DNA from: Ravibacter sp964562455
GTDB lineage: Bacteria; Bacteroidota; Bacteroidia; Cytophagales; Spirosomataceae
Assembly: GCA_964562455.1 (NCBI GenBank)
Contig: CAZLTN010000019.1
Location: 6,769 to 70,768 of the forward strand
Direction: 5' to 3'
DNA: 64,000 bases
Shown here: positions 36,135 through 44,561 of the stretch, in pieces
Layout of the letters: the number at the start of each line of letters is the position of its first letter
Position numbering within the stretch: position 1 is the first letter of the stretch
Notes under the pieces: generated by a model
The model's input: the letters and a program-made list of their open reading frames with translations, nothing else
Told to the model about the DNA's origin: nothing
Databases searched by the model: none
Position numbers and translations under genes: made by a program

Positions 36135-38093
36135 TTATTTACCGACAACCACCCGGTGAAAACTGGACTGTCCAGGTTCTTCAACCGAAAGCACATAGAC
36201 CCCCGGTTGGAGACTTTCGGCAATTTTCAGGCTTAATGCCCCGTTTTTCCGGCCGGCTACTTTAATTTCGACCTGCCTCCCCTCCGTTGTAAACAACTTC
36301 AGTACTGCTTTCTCCGGATCGGCGAGCCTCACACTGAAACTGCTGTTTGTTACAGGATTGGGAAATATCCTGTTGTCTCCTCCGGCAAAGACCGATACCC
36401 AAGGATAAGCAATATGGTTCCCATCCAGGTCAACCTGTTTAAGCCTGTAGTAGCTTCGTCCTTTGTAAGGATTTTCGTCGATAAAGCCGTATTTTTTCAA
36501 CTGATCGCCCGCAGGCAGGGGATCGAGCCGGGCAAACTTATCGACTGTTTTCAGATCGGCGCTTTTTTCCAGCTCATAGTAAGCATTATCCTTTTCAGCC
36601 GTAGTGGTCCAATCCAGCTTTACTGTTCCGTTCGATTGCATCCTGGCAGAAAAACCCGCCAACGACACCGGCAACGGTCCTCCATTCACTACCACTGTCA
36701 CCTGGGCAGTTCCTGAACAGCTTCCGTCCACTCCCGTGACCGTGTAGGCCGTTGTAGCCGGTGGCGACACCGTGATCGACGCAGTTGTACCGGAAGGTGT
36801 CCATGTATAACTATCTGCACCCGAAGCTGTAAGCGTAACATTCGCCCCGGGTGAAATGCTTAGTCCCGGATCGGCCGAAATACTCAAGGCGAAAGGGCCT
36901 CTCTGCAGCTCATTCGATCCCATGTCAATGGCTGTTCCATAAATGCGGGTATTGCCGCCTATATCGGTAGTACCTGTCTCTGCAATCGTCGTATTCGGAT
37001 CACCGGCATTCAAAGCAGGAGAGCACGGCTGCAGGCTCAGGTCTCCTAAAGTAGTGCTCCCGATTACCGGCTGGCTGACAAACAGCGGATTCGAATTGAG
37101 GTTATTTCCTGGTCCGGGGCCTGCCGAAAGCTCCTGCACAATACTATAGCTGACATGAGGGGTGCTTGCCGCTCCTCCCGATAGCATGGGCTCGTTAAAA
37201 ATCCCGGCACTGTTTCCCCAGATAATATTATTGACAATGACAGGCGACGACCCATCATAATTATAGATCGTCCCGCCTCCCGGATTGGTAACCCGGTTAC
37301 CGGAAAATGACGAGTTCATAACGACGGGACTGGAACCGGTATAATTGCTCATCGCGGCCCCGTCATATTCGGTGTTGTTAAGCTGGAATGAGCTGTTTAA
37401 AATCAGCGGCGACGAGCGGTCGTTAGCAATTCCGGCGGTGTAATAACCCGAATTCCTGTTGATCCGGCTTTGCTTTATCGAAACATGCGACAAAATGTTC
37501 GACATCGCACCGCCTTCATAGGCATAATTTGATTCAAAAACAGAATTACGGATTTCCGGCCCGGCTAAATAATTGAGCATCCCGCCGCCATAACTAAAAG
37601 GAAATATAAGAGTGCCGTCACCTGCTATCATATTTGCATTTCCGCCACTTATCACAAAGCCATCGATTACCGTAGTATTGTCCATTACCTGGCCATAAAG
37701 AGGTACGTTCCGGATTACATGATAAGCGTTATCACCGGCCGAAGCGTTTTGCTGGATATCGCCGTCGAGTACGGTCCGGTTAACGTTGAAATCCCGTTGC
37801 ATAAGGTCGAACCCGGACGGTTCATTCCCGGCAAAGCCACCGTATAAGGCCAGGTTATTTCCTAAAGAAAATGTTTTGGTGCGGACGTTCCAATACGGAT
37901 TGGTATTCCCGAATTCGTCAGTTGACGGATAATAAGTTCCTTTTGCCACCCATATCTGCGTAATAGAGGAGCATTTTGCAGCCAGTGCAAGTGCCGGCTG
38001 AAGTGAAGTAAATGCATCAGACCATGACAGGCCTGTACCGCCGCCCGCTGCGCCGGCTTTTACATAAAGTACTGAGCTGCTACAGGACAGCAT
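36135..38093 (-). CDS. Beta-helix protein with T9SS sorting domain (probably the 3' part of a frameshifted gene)
   Basis: 652 residues without a signal peptide. It begins in the typical sequence LYVKAGAAGGGTGLSWSDAF with WVAKGTYYPSTDEFG, which in relatives follows a signal peptide or another domain. It continues as a right-handed beta-helix (GGNANMIAGDG, IRNSVFESNYAYEGGAMSN) up to about residue 390. An Ig-like/PKD-type segment, a beta-sandwich (FSARMQSNGTVKLDWTTTAE) and a C-terminal T9SS type A sorting domain (NRIFPNPVTNSSFSV, LQPGVYVLSVEEPG) follow. It overlaps the S8 protease frame by 34 bp in a different frame. Joined by a one-base shift, the two would make one exported protein of about 1240 residues. 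Confidence 0.8.
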   Translation of the reverse strand: MLSCSSSVLYVKAGAAGGGTGLSWSDAFTSLQPALALAAKCSSITQIWVAKGTYYPSTDEFGNTNPYWNVRTKTFSLGNNLALYGGFAGNEPSGFDLMQRDFNVNRTVLDGDIQQNASAGDNAYHVIRNVPLYGQVMDNTTVIDGFVISGGNANMIAGDGTLIFPFSYGGGMLNYLAGPEIRNSVFESNYAYEGGAMSNILSHVSIKQSRINRNSGYYTAGIANDRSSPLILNSSFQLNNTEYDGAAMSNYTGSSPVVMNSSFSGNRVTNPGGGTIYNYDGSSPVIVNNIIWGNSAGIFNEPMLSGGAASTPHVSYSIVQELSAGPGPGNNLNSNPLFVSQPVIGSTTLGDLSLQPCSPALNAGDPNTTIAETGTTDIGGNTRIYGTAIDMGSNELQRGPFALSISADPGLSISPGANVTLTASGADSYTWTPSGTTASITVSPPATTAYTVTGVDGSCSGTAQVTVVVNGGPLPVSLAGFSARMQSNGTVKLDWTTTAEKDNAYYELEKSADLKTVDKFARLDPLPAGDQLKKYGFIDENPYKGRSYYRLKQVDLDGNHIAYPWVSVFAGGDNRIFPNPVTNSSFSVRLADPEKAVLKLFTTEGRQVEIKVAGRKNGALSLKIAESLQPGVYVLSVEEPGQSSFHRVVVGK

Positions 38094-39862
38094 ACATCTC
38101 CTTCATCTATCAGCCCGTCATTGTCGTTGTCAATACCGTCGCATATCTCGGTTTTGGGGTAAATACCCGGATTGTTGTCATCCAGGTCACCCTCGCAAGG
38201 GGTAAATCCGTCATTGTCCCCGTCGGTATTGTCGCCTGCTGTAGCTACGGTGAGGATTGCATCCGGAATTCCGTCCTTATCTCCGTTTACCCGCTTTGAA
38301 GCACACAGGTCGACTCCCAGAAGGAGAAGCCCTGCAATGTGGGGCGCCGCCATAGAGGTCCCGTTGCGGTACGAATACCCACCGCCCCTGTTACACGACA
38401 GGATATTTACCCCGGGAGCACAATACCTTATCGCCCCGCCAAAATTGGAAAAGCCGGCAAACGTATCTGAAGCATCCATTGCCGAGACCGTATATACATT
38501 CGGGTGAATAACCCTGGCCGGGCCCATAAAATTAACGTTCCTTGTATCATTCCCCGCAGCAATAATCACTTTACATTTACCGGCCAATGCCACCACCGCA
38601 TCTTCCCGCGCTTTGCTTGGCACCCCACCCAAACTCACGTTTACGACATCGGCTGCGTTCAGACCCGGGAAACCGGCCACATAGTTCAATCCTGCAATTA
38701 CGGAAGCGCCTGTACCGTTCCCCGCGGCATTCAATACCCTGACTGCAACCACTTTAGCTCCTGCCGCTACCCCTATAACCCCCTGACCGTTATCCAGGGC
38801 AGCCAATGTCCCCGCCACATGGGTACCGTGACCGTGCTCATCATCCGGGCTGGGGGCTCCCGCTACAAAAGAGGCCGAATTTACTAAATCGACGTCTAGG
38901 TCGGGATGATCCAGGTCAACCCCTGAATCTACAATCCATGCCCGTTTTCCTCCTCCTGGCAATCCTCCTCCGATCCGGGTAATCCCCCACGGTGTGCACT
39001 GAAAGGTATTGTCGGGCAAACCGTAATAAATGCCCGCCATAACCGCAGTCCCGCCGCTGACCGCCGCCTTGATGGCAATTGCTGCTTCCTGCGCTATGCT
39101 CATCACCGGGATTGTTACAAGATTGGCATGCTCACCTACTCCCAGGGCGGGCGGAGCTCCCGGGACATTATTTACGATAATTACGCCAACCGCCCCGGCC
39201 AACTGTGCCTTGTAGGCCTTTAAGGAAAAATCACAGGTTCCTCTTTCAATCAGGGCTATTTTAGGCCCGGTAATACCGGCAGGGAAAAACGTCGCAGGGG
39301 TTGGGTCGCCGCACGCGTCGGCCGGGTCTGTCAACACCAGCTGTCCGCCGGCATTTATCCTGGGACCAAAGCTTGCCTGGCCAATATTAAAATTATCTGC
39401 CCCGTCAAAAGTAACATGCGGACTGGCACACGCTTCTGACACATCGGTACTCACCGCTTGTGCGGGGACAGAAGCAGAAACCGGGACGTCAGGCTCTATG
39501 TATTCGATCCCCGCATCACTTCTGAGCTGCCCGGCCTCCTTCTCCGTCAAACCCGACACCGAAAATCCCTGGAGAGCAGTTTCATAAATATGTAAAACCT
39601 TGTTTTCCGAAATGCCGTTTTTCCTTAATGTCGCCGAAACTTCTTCCTGCATACGTTGCCTGCGCAGTCGGGTATCCGCAATGGTCTGTACCCTGGAGCT
39701 GGGTCCCCCGCTTTTCCTGAATACGACAATATACTGGCCCGGGATAACCTTTCGCGGGTTTTCCGGCTCAACAGGACCTGAACCGGAAGACTGCCCGGAT
39801 ACTGTATTTACAAAAAGAATGGATAGAAAAAAAAGTACCCGGTTAAACTGAGCAATCATCAC
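38060..39862 (-). CDS. S8 (subtilisin-like) serine protease with PA domain and calcium-binding tail
   Basis: 600 residues. Signal peptide (about 1-23), I9-type propeptide (about 40-125, PGQYIVVFRKSGG), PA domain (about 145-275, GPKIALIERGTCDFSLKAYK), then the catalytic domain with Asp312 (AWIVDSGVDLDHPDL), His345 (GHGTHVAGTLA) and Ser503 (RNGTSMAAPHIAG). The tail carries Asp-rich thrombospondin-3/MopE-like repeats (DGDNDGFTPCEGDLDDNNPG, ICDGIDNDNDGLIDEGD). It ends abruptly after DVCCPVAAQ, where the beta-helix/T9SS frame takes over. A PA domain ahead of the catalytic domain is unusual, since it is usually inserted within it. Probably secreted through T9SS as one fused protein. Confidence 0.88.
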   Translation of the reverse strand: MMIAQFNRVLFFLSILFVNTVSGQSSGSGPVEPENPRKVIPGQYIVVFRKSGGPSSRVQTIADTRLRRQRMQEEVSATLRKNGISENKVLHIYETALQGFSVSGLTEKEAGQLRSDAGIEYIEPDVPVSASVPAQAVSTDVSEACASPHVTFDGADNFNIGQASFGPRINAGGQLVLTDPADACGDPTPATFFPAGITGPKIALIERGTCDFSLKAYKAQLAGAVGVIIVNNVPGAPPALGVGEHANLVTIPVMSIAQEAAIAIKAAVSGGTAVMAGIYYGLPDNTFQCTPWGITRIGGGLPGGGKRAWIVDSGVDLDHPDLDVDLVNSASFVAGAPSPDDEHGHGTHVAGTLAALDNGQGVIGVAAGAKVVAVRVLNAAGNGTGASVIAGLNYVAGFPGLNAADVVNVSLGGVPSKAREDAVVALAGKCKVIIAAGNDTRNVNFMGPARVIHPNVYTVSAMDASDTFAGFSNFGGAIRYCAPGVNILSCNRGGGYSYRNGTSMAAPHIAGLLLLGVDLCASKRVNGDKDGIPDAILTVATAGDNTDGDNDGFTPCEGDLDDNNPGIYPKTEICDGIDNDNDGLIDEGDVCCPVAAQYFM

Positions 39863-39883
39863 ATCTGCTAATCACCACATTAA

Positions 39884-41173
39884 TCAATTCTTCAACCACC
39901 TGTCAAACCATCCAAAAGCATCTCTTTGCATTTCGAGATCGAATTTGTGAGGCCCGGGGTAAAAGCGGCAATCGTATTTGTCAGCAGCGCCGGCCTTGAC
40001 AAAAACATCTTTCAGAATTTTGTCTGCGGCCTTCATTTCCGGTAAGGTATATAATCCGTCCTCATTATCATTGAGCACCATGGTCGGTAACGGCGCCCGT
40101 AGTCCAAGGATTTCCGGGAAATCGAGGTAATTGGGTAATATGGGCACGTAGGTCATCCAGGTATGGGTATAGGACTTATTAAGCGCAAAATCCTTCCATG
40201 TCGACATAAAACCTACGCATACGCAGCATTTGATCCGCTCGTCCATGCCGGCGAGAAAAACGGTCCGGAGGCCGCCTCCCGACAACCCGCCACAGCCAAG
40301 ATTTTTCGCATCTACGTCACTGCGGGCAGCCAGGATGTTCAGTGCAACCTGGTCTTCACTAAGGAAAACTCCCGGCCAGGTGGTTCCGGCGCAGAAGAGA
40401 GACTTGGCCATGATGTGCTCGTGATAGCCTGCCCACCGGTTATATTCTGTAATATTTTCTTTCAATTCGGGGTTTTCATCCGACTTTCCCTCCGTACTGG
40501 TATCTCCCCATTTGAGCGGCGACATATCGCCGTACAAAACACGCCTGCTCCCGAAGGTAAAAGTATCGTGAACCAGGACTACGTAACCTTTCCTGGCAAG
40601 CTCATTAGCCCAGGCAGCTCCCTCATAGTAATGCTCCTGGTGCTCTTTCATCATAGGATGCTGGTCGTCGGCGACTTTGGTGATTTTCCTCAACCCAAAA
40701 TATTTATTCCCGCCATGATCATGCAAACCGATTATGCCCGGGAGCTTTCCTGTAGCCTTTGCCGGTTTCAGGACCACTGCTTTGGTTGCCCTCCCATAGG
40801 GGAGCTGCCAGGAAATCTCTTCGACAGAGAGGCCGTCGTATTCGTATTTTTTTTCAACTTTTACCGCCGGAGTATAGTCCGACGCGGGCGCTGCGATGTA
40901 CCTGCCGGCTTCCGGTTTGGCGGCAGCCTTCCATTTTTTCAGATCAGTCCATTCACCGTTCCTGAAAGACAATTTGGGCAGGCCTTTCTGCCGTGACATA
41001 GCCCACGGGCCATATAGCCCGATGATACTCTTTTCTGTTTCCATTATTTCCGGGGATTCAAAGGTTGGTCCGGGCTGAAATTCGCGCCCCAGCATAGGGA
41101 AGGCAAGCGCAAGCGCGGCAGATTTACGGAGAAATTCTCTCCGGTCGGAAGGTGATTCAAAGGACTGATCCAT
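39884..41173 (-). CDS. Tat-exported alpha/beta hydrolase (acetyl-xylan-esterase-like)
   Basis: 429 residues from the ATG at 41173 (MDQSFESPSDRREFLRKSAA); an open frame back to 41248 lies in repeat DNA. The twin-arginine motif DRREFLRKSAALALAFPML predicts Tat export. The core has LPGIIGLHDHGGNKYFGL, ELARKGYVVLVHDTFTFGSR, nucleophile elbow CGGLSGGGLRT, an acidic residue in VLNDNEDGLYTLPEM, and the His in FYPGPHKFD. It probably de-esterifies a carbohydrate in the periplasm. It is co-directional with NagB and the GH109 protein but separated by a repeat tract. Confidence 0.87.
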   Translation of the reverse strand: MDQSFESPSDRREFLRKSAALALAFPMLGREFQPGPTFESPEIMETEKSIIGLYGPWAMSRQKGLPKLSFRNGEWTDLKKWKAAAKPEAGRYIAAPASDYTPAVKVEKKYEYDGLSVEEISWQLPYGRATKAVVLKPAKATGKLPGIIGLHDHGGNKYFGLRKITKVADDQHPMMKEHQEHYYEGAAWANELARKGYVVLVHDTFTFGSRRVLYGDMSPLKWGDTSTEGKSDENPELKENITEYNRWAGYHEHIMAKSLFCAGTTWPGVFLSEDQVALNILAARSDVDAKNLGCGGLSGGGLRTVFLAGMDERIKCCVCVGFMSTWKDFALNKSYTHTWMTYVPILPNYLDFPEILGLRAPLPTMVLNDNEDGLYTLPEMKAADKILKDVFVKAGAADKYDCRFYPGPHKFDLEMQRDAFGWFDRWLKN

Positions 41174-41194
41174 TTTGATGAAAGATTTTAGTTT

Positions 41195-41280
41195 AGTTGA
41201 AAGTTGAAAATTGAAAATGGAAAGTTGAAAATGGAAAGTGCAGAGCAACTCTCAACTTTCAACTTTCAACTCTCAACTCC
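41195..41280. repeat. Heptamer-type repeat tract with inverted halves
   Basis: The left half repeats GTTGAAA/ATTGAAAATGGAAA units; the right half repeats their complement (CAACTTTCAACTTTCAACTC). The halves can pair across a short centre (TGCAGAGC), making a long imperfect hairpin between the Tat hydrolase and nagB. Similar AACTTTC tracts occur in many Bacteroidota intergenic regions. Confidence 0.7.
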
Positions 41281-41286
41281 CTAACT

Positions 41287-42051
41287 TCATACTAAAACCG
41301 ACACTTCATCTCCATCTACTGAAATCAGGGACGCCGATTTTTTGTCGAGGTAAAAATGACAGGACGGATGCTCCTGCAGGATGCTGGCCGGGAACAGGTT
41401 GCTTACCATCTGTGTAAGGCTGTTCTTTACCGCCTCTGCCTTTCTTTCGTCGGGCACTGAACAAATGATATGCTCCGATTTCATAATCTGCCTTATCGAC
41501 ATGCTGATGGCCTGCGCCGGTACTTCATCCAGGCTTCCAAACCACCCTTCATTCAATTGCTGTATACGGCAGGGGCCGTCGAGATCAACGACCAGGTAAG
41601 GCTCTTCCGTGTCAAAATCAGCAGGAGGATCGTTAAACGCCAGGTGCCCGTTTTCGCCGATACCCACCAGCGCCACATCGATAGGATGATTCGTTATCAG
41701 GTCACCCAGCTTTTTCCTTTCCTCCTCGGTATCGGTTTCGCCATTGATAAGATAGGCAGCGGCTAACGGCGGAAGGTTCTCGAGAAAGCGCTCTCTGAGA
41801 TATTTCCGGAAGGACGCCGGATGTGAGATCGGGAGGCCGATATACTCATCCAGGTGAAACATCGTTACTTTCGACCAGTCAATGTCTTCCTCGGCGATAA
41901 GCTGCTTCAGCGTCTCGAACTGGCTTGTGCCCGTAGCTACTATAAGATTGGCTTCCCCTCTTTCTGCAATTGCCTGGCGCAACAGCCCGGCAGCGTGAGA
42001 ACCGGCGGCTTTTCCCAGTTCGGCCGGCGTATCAAAAACTAAAATACTCAT
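41287..42051 (-). CDS. nagB: Glucosamine-6-phosphate deaminase
   Basis: 254 residues, within the usual range of 240-266. It converts glucosamine-6-phosphate to fructose-6-phosphate and ammonia in the cytoplasm. Active-site blocks are present: VATGTSQFETLK (phosphate loop), FHLDEYIGLPISHPASF with Asp68, and ALVGIGENGHLAFNDP with His136. It lies 50 bp downstream of the GH109 gene, so the two likely form an operon for amino-sugar use. The 6-phosphogluconolactonase superfamily is the main alternative, but LDEY and the GENGHLAFND motif favour NagB. Confidence 0.92.
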   Translation of the reverse strand: MSILVFDTPAELGKAAGSHAAGLLRQAIAERGEANLIVATGTSQFETLKQLIAEEDIDWSKVTMFHLDEYIGLPISHPASFRKYLRERFLENLPPLAAAYLINGETDTEEERKKLGDLITNHPIDVALVGIGENGHLAFNDPPADFDTEEPYLVVDLDGPCRIQQLNEGWFGSLDEVPAQAISMSIRQIMKSEHIICSVPDERKAEAVKNSLTQMVSNLFPASILQEHPSCHFYLDKKSASLISVDGDEVSVLV

Positions 42052-42101
42052 TTGGTTATAACTATATATGTAATCAACTTCTAAAATCCTGTCCGTACGG
42101 G

Positions 42102-43529
42102 TTATTTCACATTAATTCCTGTGTTTCCTCCCTTCGACATGGTTATATCGACCGGTGCATTAGTTTTCCAGGAACCGCCCGTGAAATCCGGTACGTCTAT
42201 TGAATTGGAACGGTTCGCTATCGACCATTCGCTCAACGGTATGATCGAGCTCCAGGCTGCCGCGTCGTACACGTCCATATCCAGCGGAAGACCGTTGCGC
42301 AGGCAGTCGATCAGGCGCCAGTCCATCAGGAAGTCCATACCGCCGTGCCCTCCTACTTTTTTGGCCAGCTCCCCTATCCTCTTTACTATGGGCGGTTCAA
42401 ATTCCTTTTCCAACGCCTTGAATTCTTCTTCCGTCAGCCATTCATGCCCTTTGGCGACCCTTCCTGGCAACGGGTATTGAACTGCACATCCTTCCGTACC
42501 GCTCACGAGGTGGATCCTCGAATACGGCCGCGGGCTTGTCACGTCGTGCTGCACCATGATCGTCTTCCCTTTCTTTGTGCGTATAGTAGTTGTATTCATA
42601 TTGCCCCGGTAGGTTTTCCCTCCGAAAGCGGCAAAGTCGGGGTCTTCCTTAGCGAGTTTATCTGCCCGGTCTTTGAGCATGAAATCGTTGCTCGACATGG
42701 AAACGAGATAGTCGTACTGGTCTCCCCGGTTGATGTCGAGTATCTGGCTTACCGGTCCCAGGCCGTGCATCGGGTAAAGATTTGCGTTTCTCTGGTTTTC
42801 CCGAAGCCTCCAGAGATCGTAGCGGCCCTCTTTATTGAAAAGTGAATCGAAAAGGTCATGGATATAAGCGCCTTCCACGTGCACGATTTCCCCGAAATAT
42901 TTCTGGCGCGCCATGTTGAGCGTCAGCAGCTCGAAAAAGCCGTAGCAGCAGTTTTCCAGCATCATACAATGCTTTTTGGTACGCTCTGATGTCTCTACCA
43001 GTTGCCAGCACTGCTCAAGCGTCAGAGCTGCAGGTATTTCGGTAACGACGTGTTTTCCTTTTTCCATCGCGTAAAGCGCCATCGGCGTGTGCAGGCTCCA
43101 TGGGCTACAGATATAAACAAGGTCTATATCATCCCGGTCTACAGCCTCTTTCCAGGCGTCGGCGCTCCCGGTGTAGGTTTCAGGATTTGCCGAAGCGGTT
43201 GCAAGAAACTCTTTGGCGCGATCTATTTTTTCCGGCACTATATCGGCAATAGCCCGGATTTCAGTATTGGCAATGTTGACCATTCTCTTGAGAGCTCCAA
43301 AACCGCGGTTTCCCAGCCCCAGGTAGGCGATCTTGACGGTGTCTATGGCAGGCGCCGCGTAACCGGTCATGTTGAAGCTCTGCTTGTGCTGCTTCTTCGC
43401 GAGCTCAAGCGTCTCCGGGAAATTAGTTGATGCGCCCGCAGGCTCTTTTGAACAGGAAACCAGGCCCGCTGATCCGCTCATAGCCAGACCGCCCAGGCCG
43501 GCAACTTTCAAAAACTCTCTTTTATTCAT
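42102..43529 (-). CDS. GH109-family alpha-N-acetylgalactosaminidase-like protein (Gfo/Idh fold)
   Basis: 475 residues. N-terminal Tat-like signal with a possible lipobox (MNKREFLKVAGLGGLAMSG, GLVSC), so it should act in the periplasm or on the outer membrane. The NAD-binding loop is IAYLGLGNRGFGALK, and the catalytic region has VVTEIPAALTLEQCW. The C-terminal signature GGHGGMDFLMDWRLIDCL, with AAAWSSIIPLSEWS and NRSNSIDVPDFT, is highly typical of GH109 enzymes, which use NAD+ to cleave alpha-GalNAc. Its neighbour NagB fits amino-sugar catabolism. A plain oxidoreductase is less likely. Confidence 0.9.
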   Translation of the reverse strand: MNKREFLKVAGLGGLAMSGSAGLVSCSKEPAGASTNFPETLELAKKQHKQSFNMTGYAAPAIDTVKIAYLGLGNRGFGALKRMVNIANTEIRAIADIVPEKIDRAKEFLATASANPETYTGSADAWKEAVDRDDIDLVYICSPWSLHTPMALYAMEKGKHVVTEIPAALTLEQCWQLVETSERTKKHCMMLENCCYGFFELLTLNMARQKYFGEIVHVEGAYIHDLFDSLFNKEGRYDLWRLRENQRNANLYPMHGLGPVSQILDINRGDQYDYLVSMSSNDFMLKDRADKLAKEDPDFAAFGGKTYRGNMNTTTIRTKKGKTIMVQHDVTSPRPYSRIHLVSGTEGCAVQYPLPGRVAKGHEWLTEEEFKALEKEFEPPIVKRIGELAKKVGGHGGMDFLMDWRLIDCLRNGLPLDMDVYDAAAWSSIIPLSEWSIANRSNSIDVPDFTGGSWKTNAPVDITMSKGGNTGINVK

Positions 43530-43652
43530 GATTTTTACTTGGTTTGGGTAGCTAATCTTAGTGTTGCCAAGGGTATGTGCACCTGTTAATTACTACTAAA
43601 TACAGAATAACAGGGCAGATTCTAATGTATTATTACAATTTTACAAAAATAT

Positions 43653-43674
43653 ACCTGCCACCGGGCAGGTTTTC
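43653..43674 (+). terminator. Short hairpin with T-run in a divergent promoter region
   Basis: ACCTGCC (43653-43659) pairs with GGCAGGT (43664-43670), followed by TTTT. It looks like a small intrinsic terminator on the plus strand, but it lies between two genes reading away from each other, so it may be a leader element of the NIPSNAP transcript or chance. Confidence 0.25.
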
Positions 43675-43796
43675 CGACTTATAATACTGCAAACGTTCTC
43701 GAAGCGACTTCTGAAAGATCTTCCGGCCTGTGACTAATCAGCAGAAATCATTAAGTTTACGGGCAACATTTATTCAAATCATACCCAAATATTCTC

Positions 43797-44561
43797 ATGC
43801 GATTCAACTTTACTTTTCTGTTTCTGCTACTGACTATCCCCTGCCTGCGCGCCCAGGAATTCTATGAGCTGAAAAAATACACCGTTGCAAATGCCGGACA
43901 GGCGGCCCGTCTCGACGAGTATCTTCAAAATGCCTATATTCCTGCCGCAAAAAAAGCGGGCGTGACAAGGGTCGGGGTCTTTAAGCCGGTGGCTTCCGAC
44001 AAAGACAATTACGGTAAGCTGGTGTTTGTACTGACTCCTTACCCAAACCTCAGCCTATTCGAAAAGCTTCCTTCGATTATTTCCAAAAACAAGGAATACC
44101 TTTCAAAAGGGAAAGATTATATCGACGCGCCGCACAACAACCCGCCCTACCAGAGAATAGAAACGACGCTGCTCCGTGCTTTTTCCGGGGGACCCAGGCA
44201 TAACAAGCCAAGCCTGTCCTCGCCTGCGTCGGAAAGGGTATACGAGCTGAGAAGCTATGAGGGGCCGACCGAAAAAATCTACCTTAATAAAGTAGCGATG
44301 TTTAACGAGGGAGGTGAAATCGGGCTTTTCAAAAGACTGGGCTTCAACGCAATGTTTTACGGTGAAGTACTGGCAGGCAAAGATCAGCCCAACCTGGTCT
44401 ACATGACTACTTTCGAAAATATGAAATCGCGTGATGAGCATTGGGATGCTTTCAGGGTAGATCCCGTGTGGCTGAAGCTGAAAGACGATCCCAAATACCA
44501 GAATAACGTATCCGGCCGCTGGACATACCTGCTCTATCCGACAGATTATTCAGACCTGTAG
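43797..44561 (+). CDS. Exported NIPSNAP-family protein
   Basis: 254 residues with a signal peptide (MRFNFTFLFLLLTIPCLRAQ). Two NIPSNAP domains: the first from about residue 22 (FYELKKYTVANAGQAARLDE) and the second from about 147 (RVYELRSYEGPTEKIYLNKV), each ending in an aromatic strand-helix pattern (THWD-like DEHWDAFRVDP). Paired NIPSNAP domains give a dimeric ferredoxin-like barrel of unknown role. The 3' end overlaps the convergent truA gene by 16 bp. It diverges from the GH109 gene. Confidence 0.9.
   Translation: MRFNFTFLFLLLTIPCLRAQEFYELKKYTVANAGQAARLDEYLQNAYIPAAKKAGVTRVGVFKPVASDKDNYGKLVFVLTPYPNLSLFEKLPSIISKNKEYLSKGKDYIDAPHNNPPYQRIETTLLRAFSGGPRHNKPSLSSPASERVYELRSYEGPTEKIYLNKVAMFNEGGEIGLFKRLGFNAMFYGEVLAGKDQPNLVYMTTFENMKSRDEHWDAFRVDPVWLKLKDDPKYQNNVSGRWTYLLYPTDYSDL

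Noticed and set aside
38060..38093. Programmed -1 frameshifting between the protease and beta-helix frames
   Set aside because: No slippery heptamer or downstream pseudoknot could be seen; a deletion or sequence error is more likely.
43688..43701. LacI-like half site (TGCAAACGTTCTCG) near the GH109 promoter
   Set aside because: Only the core matches the two operators at 377 and 518; the right half is not symmetrical.
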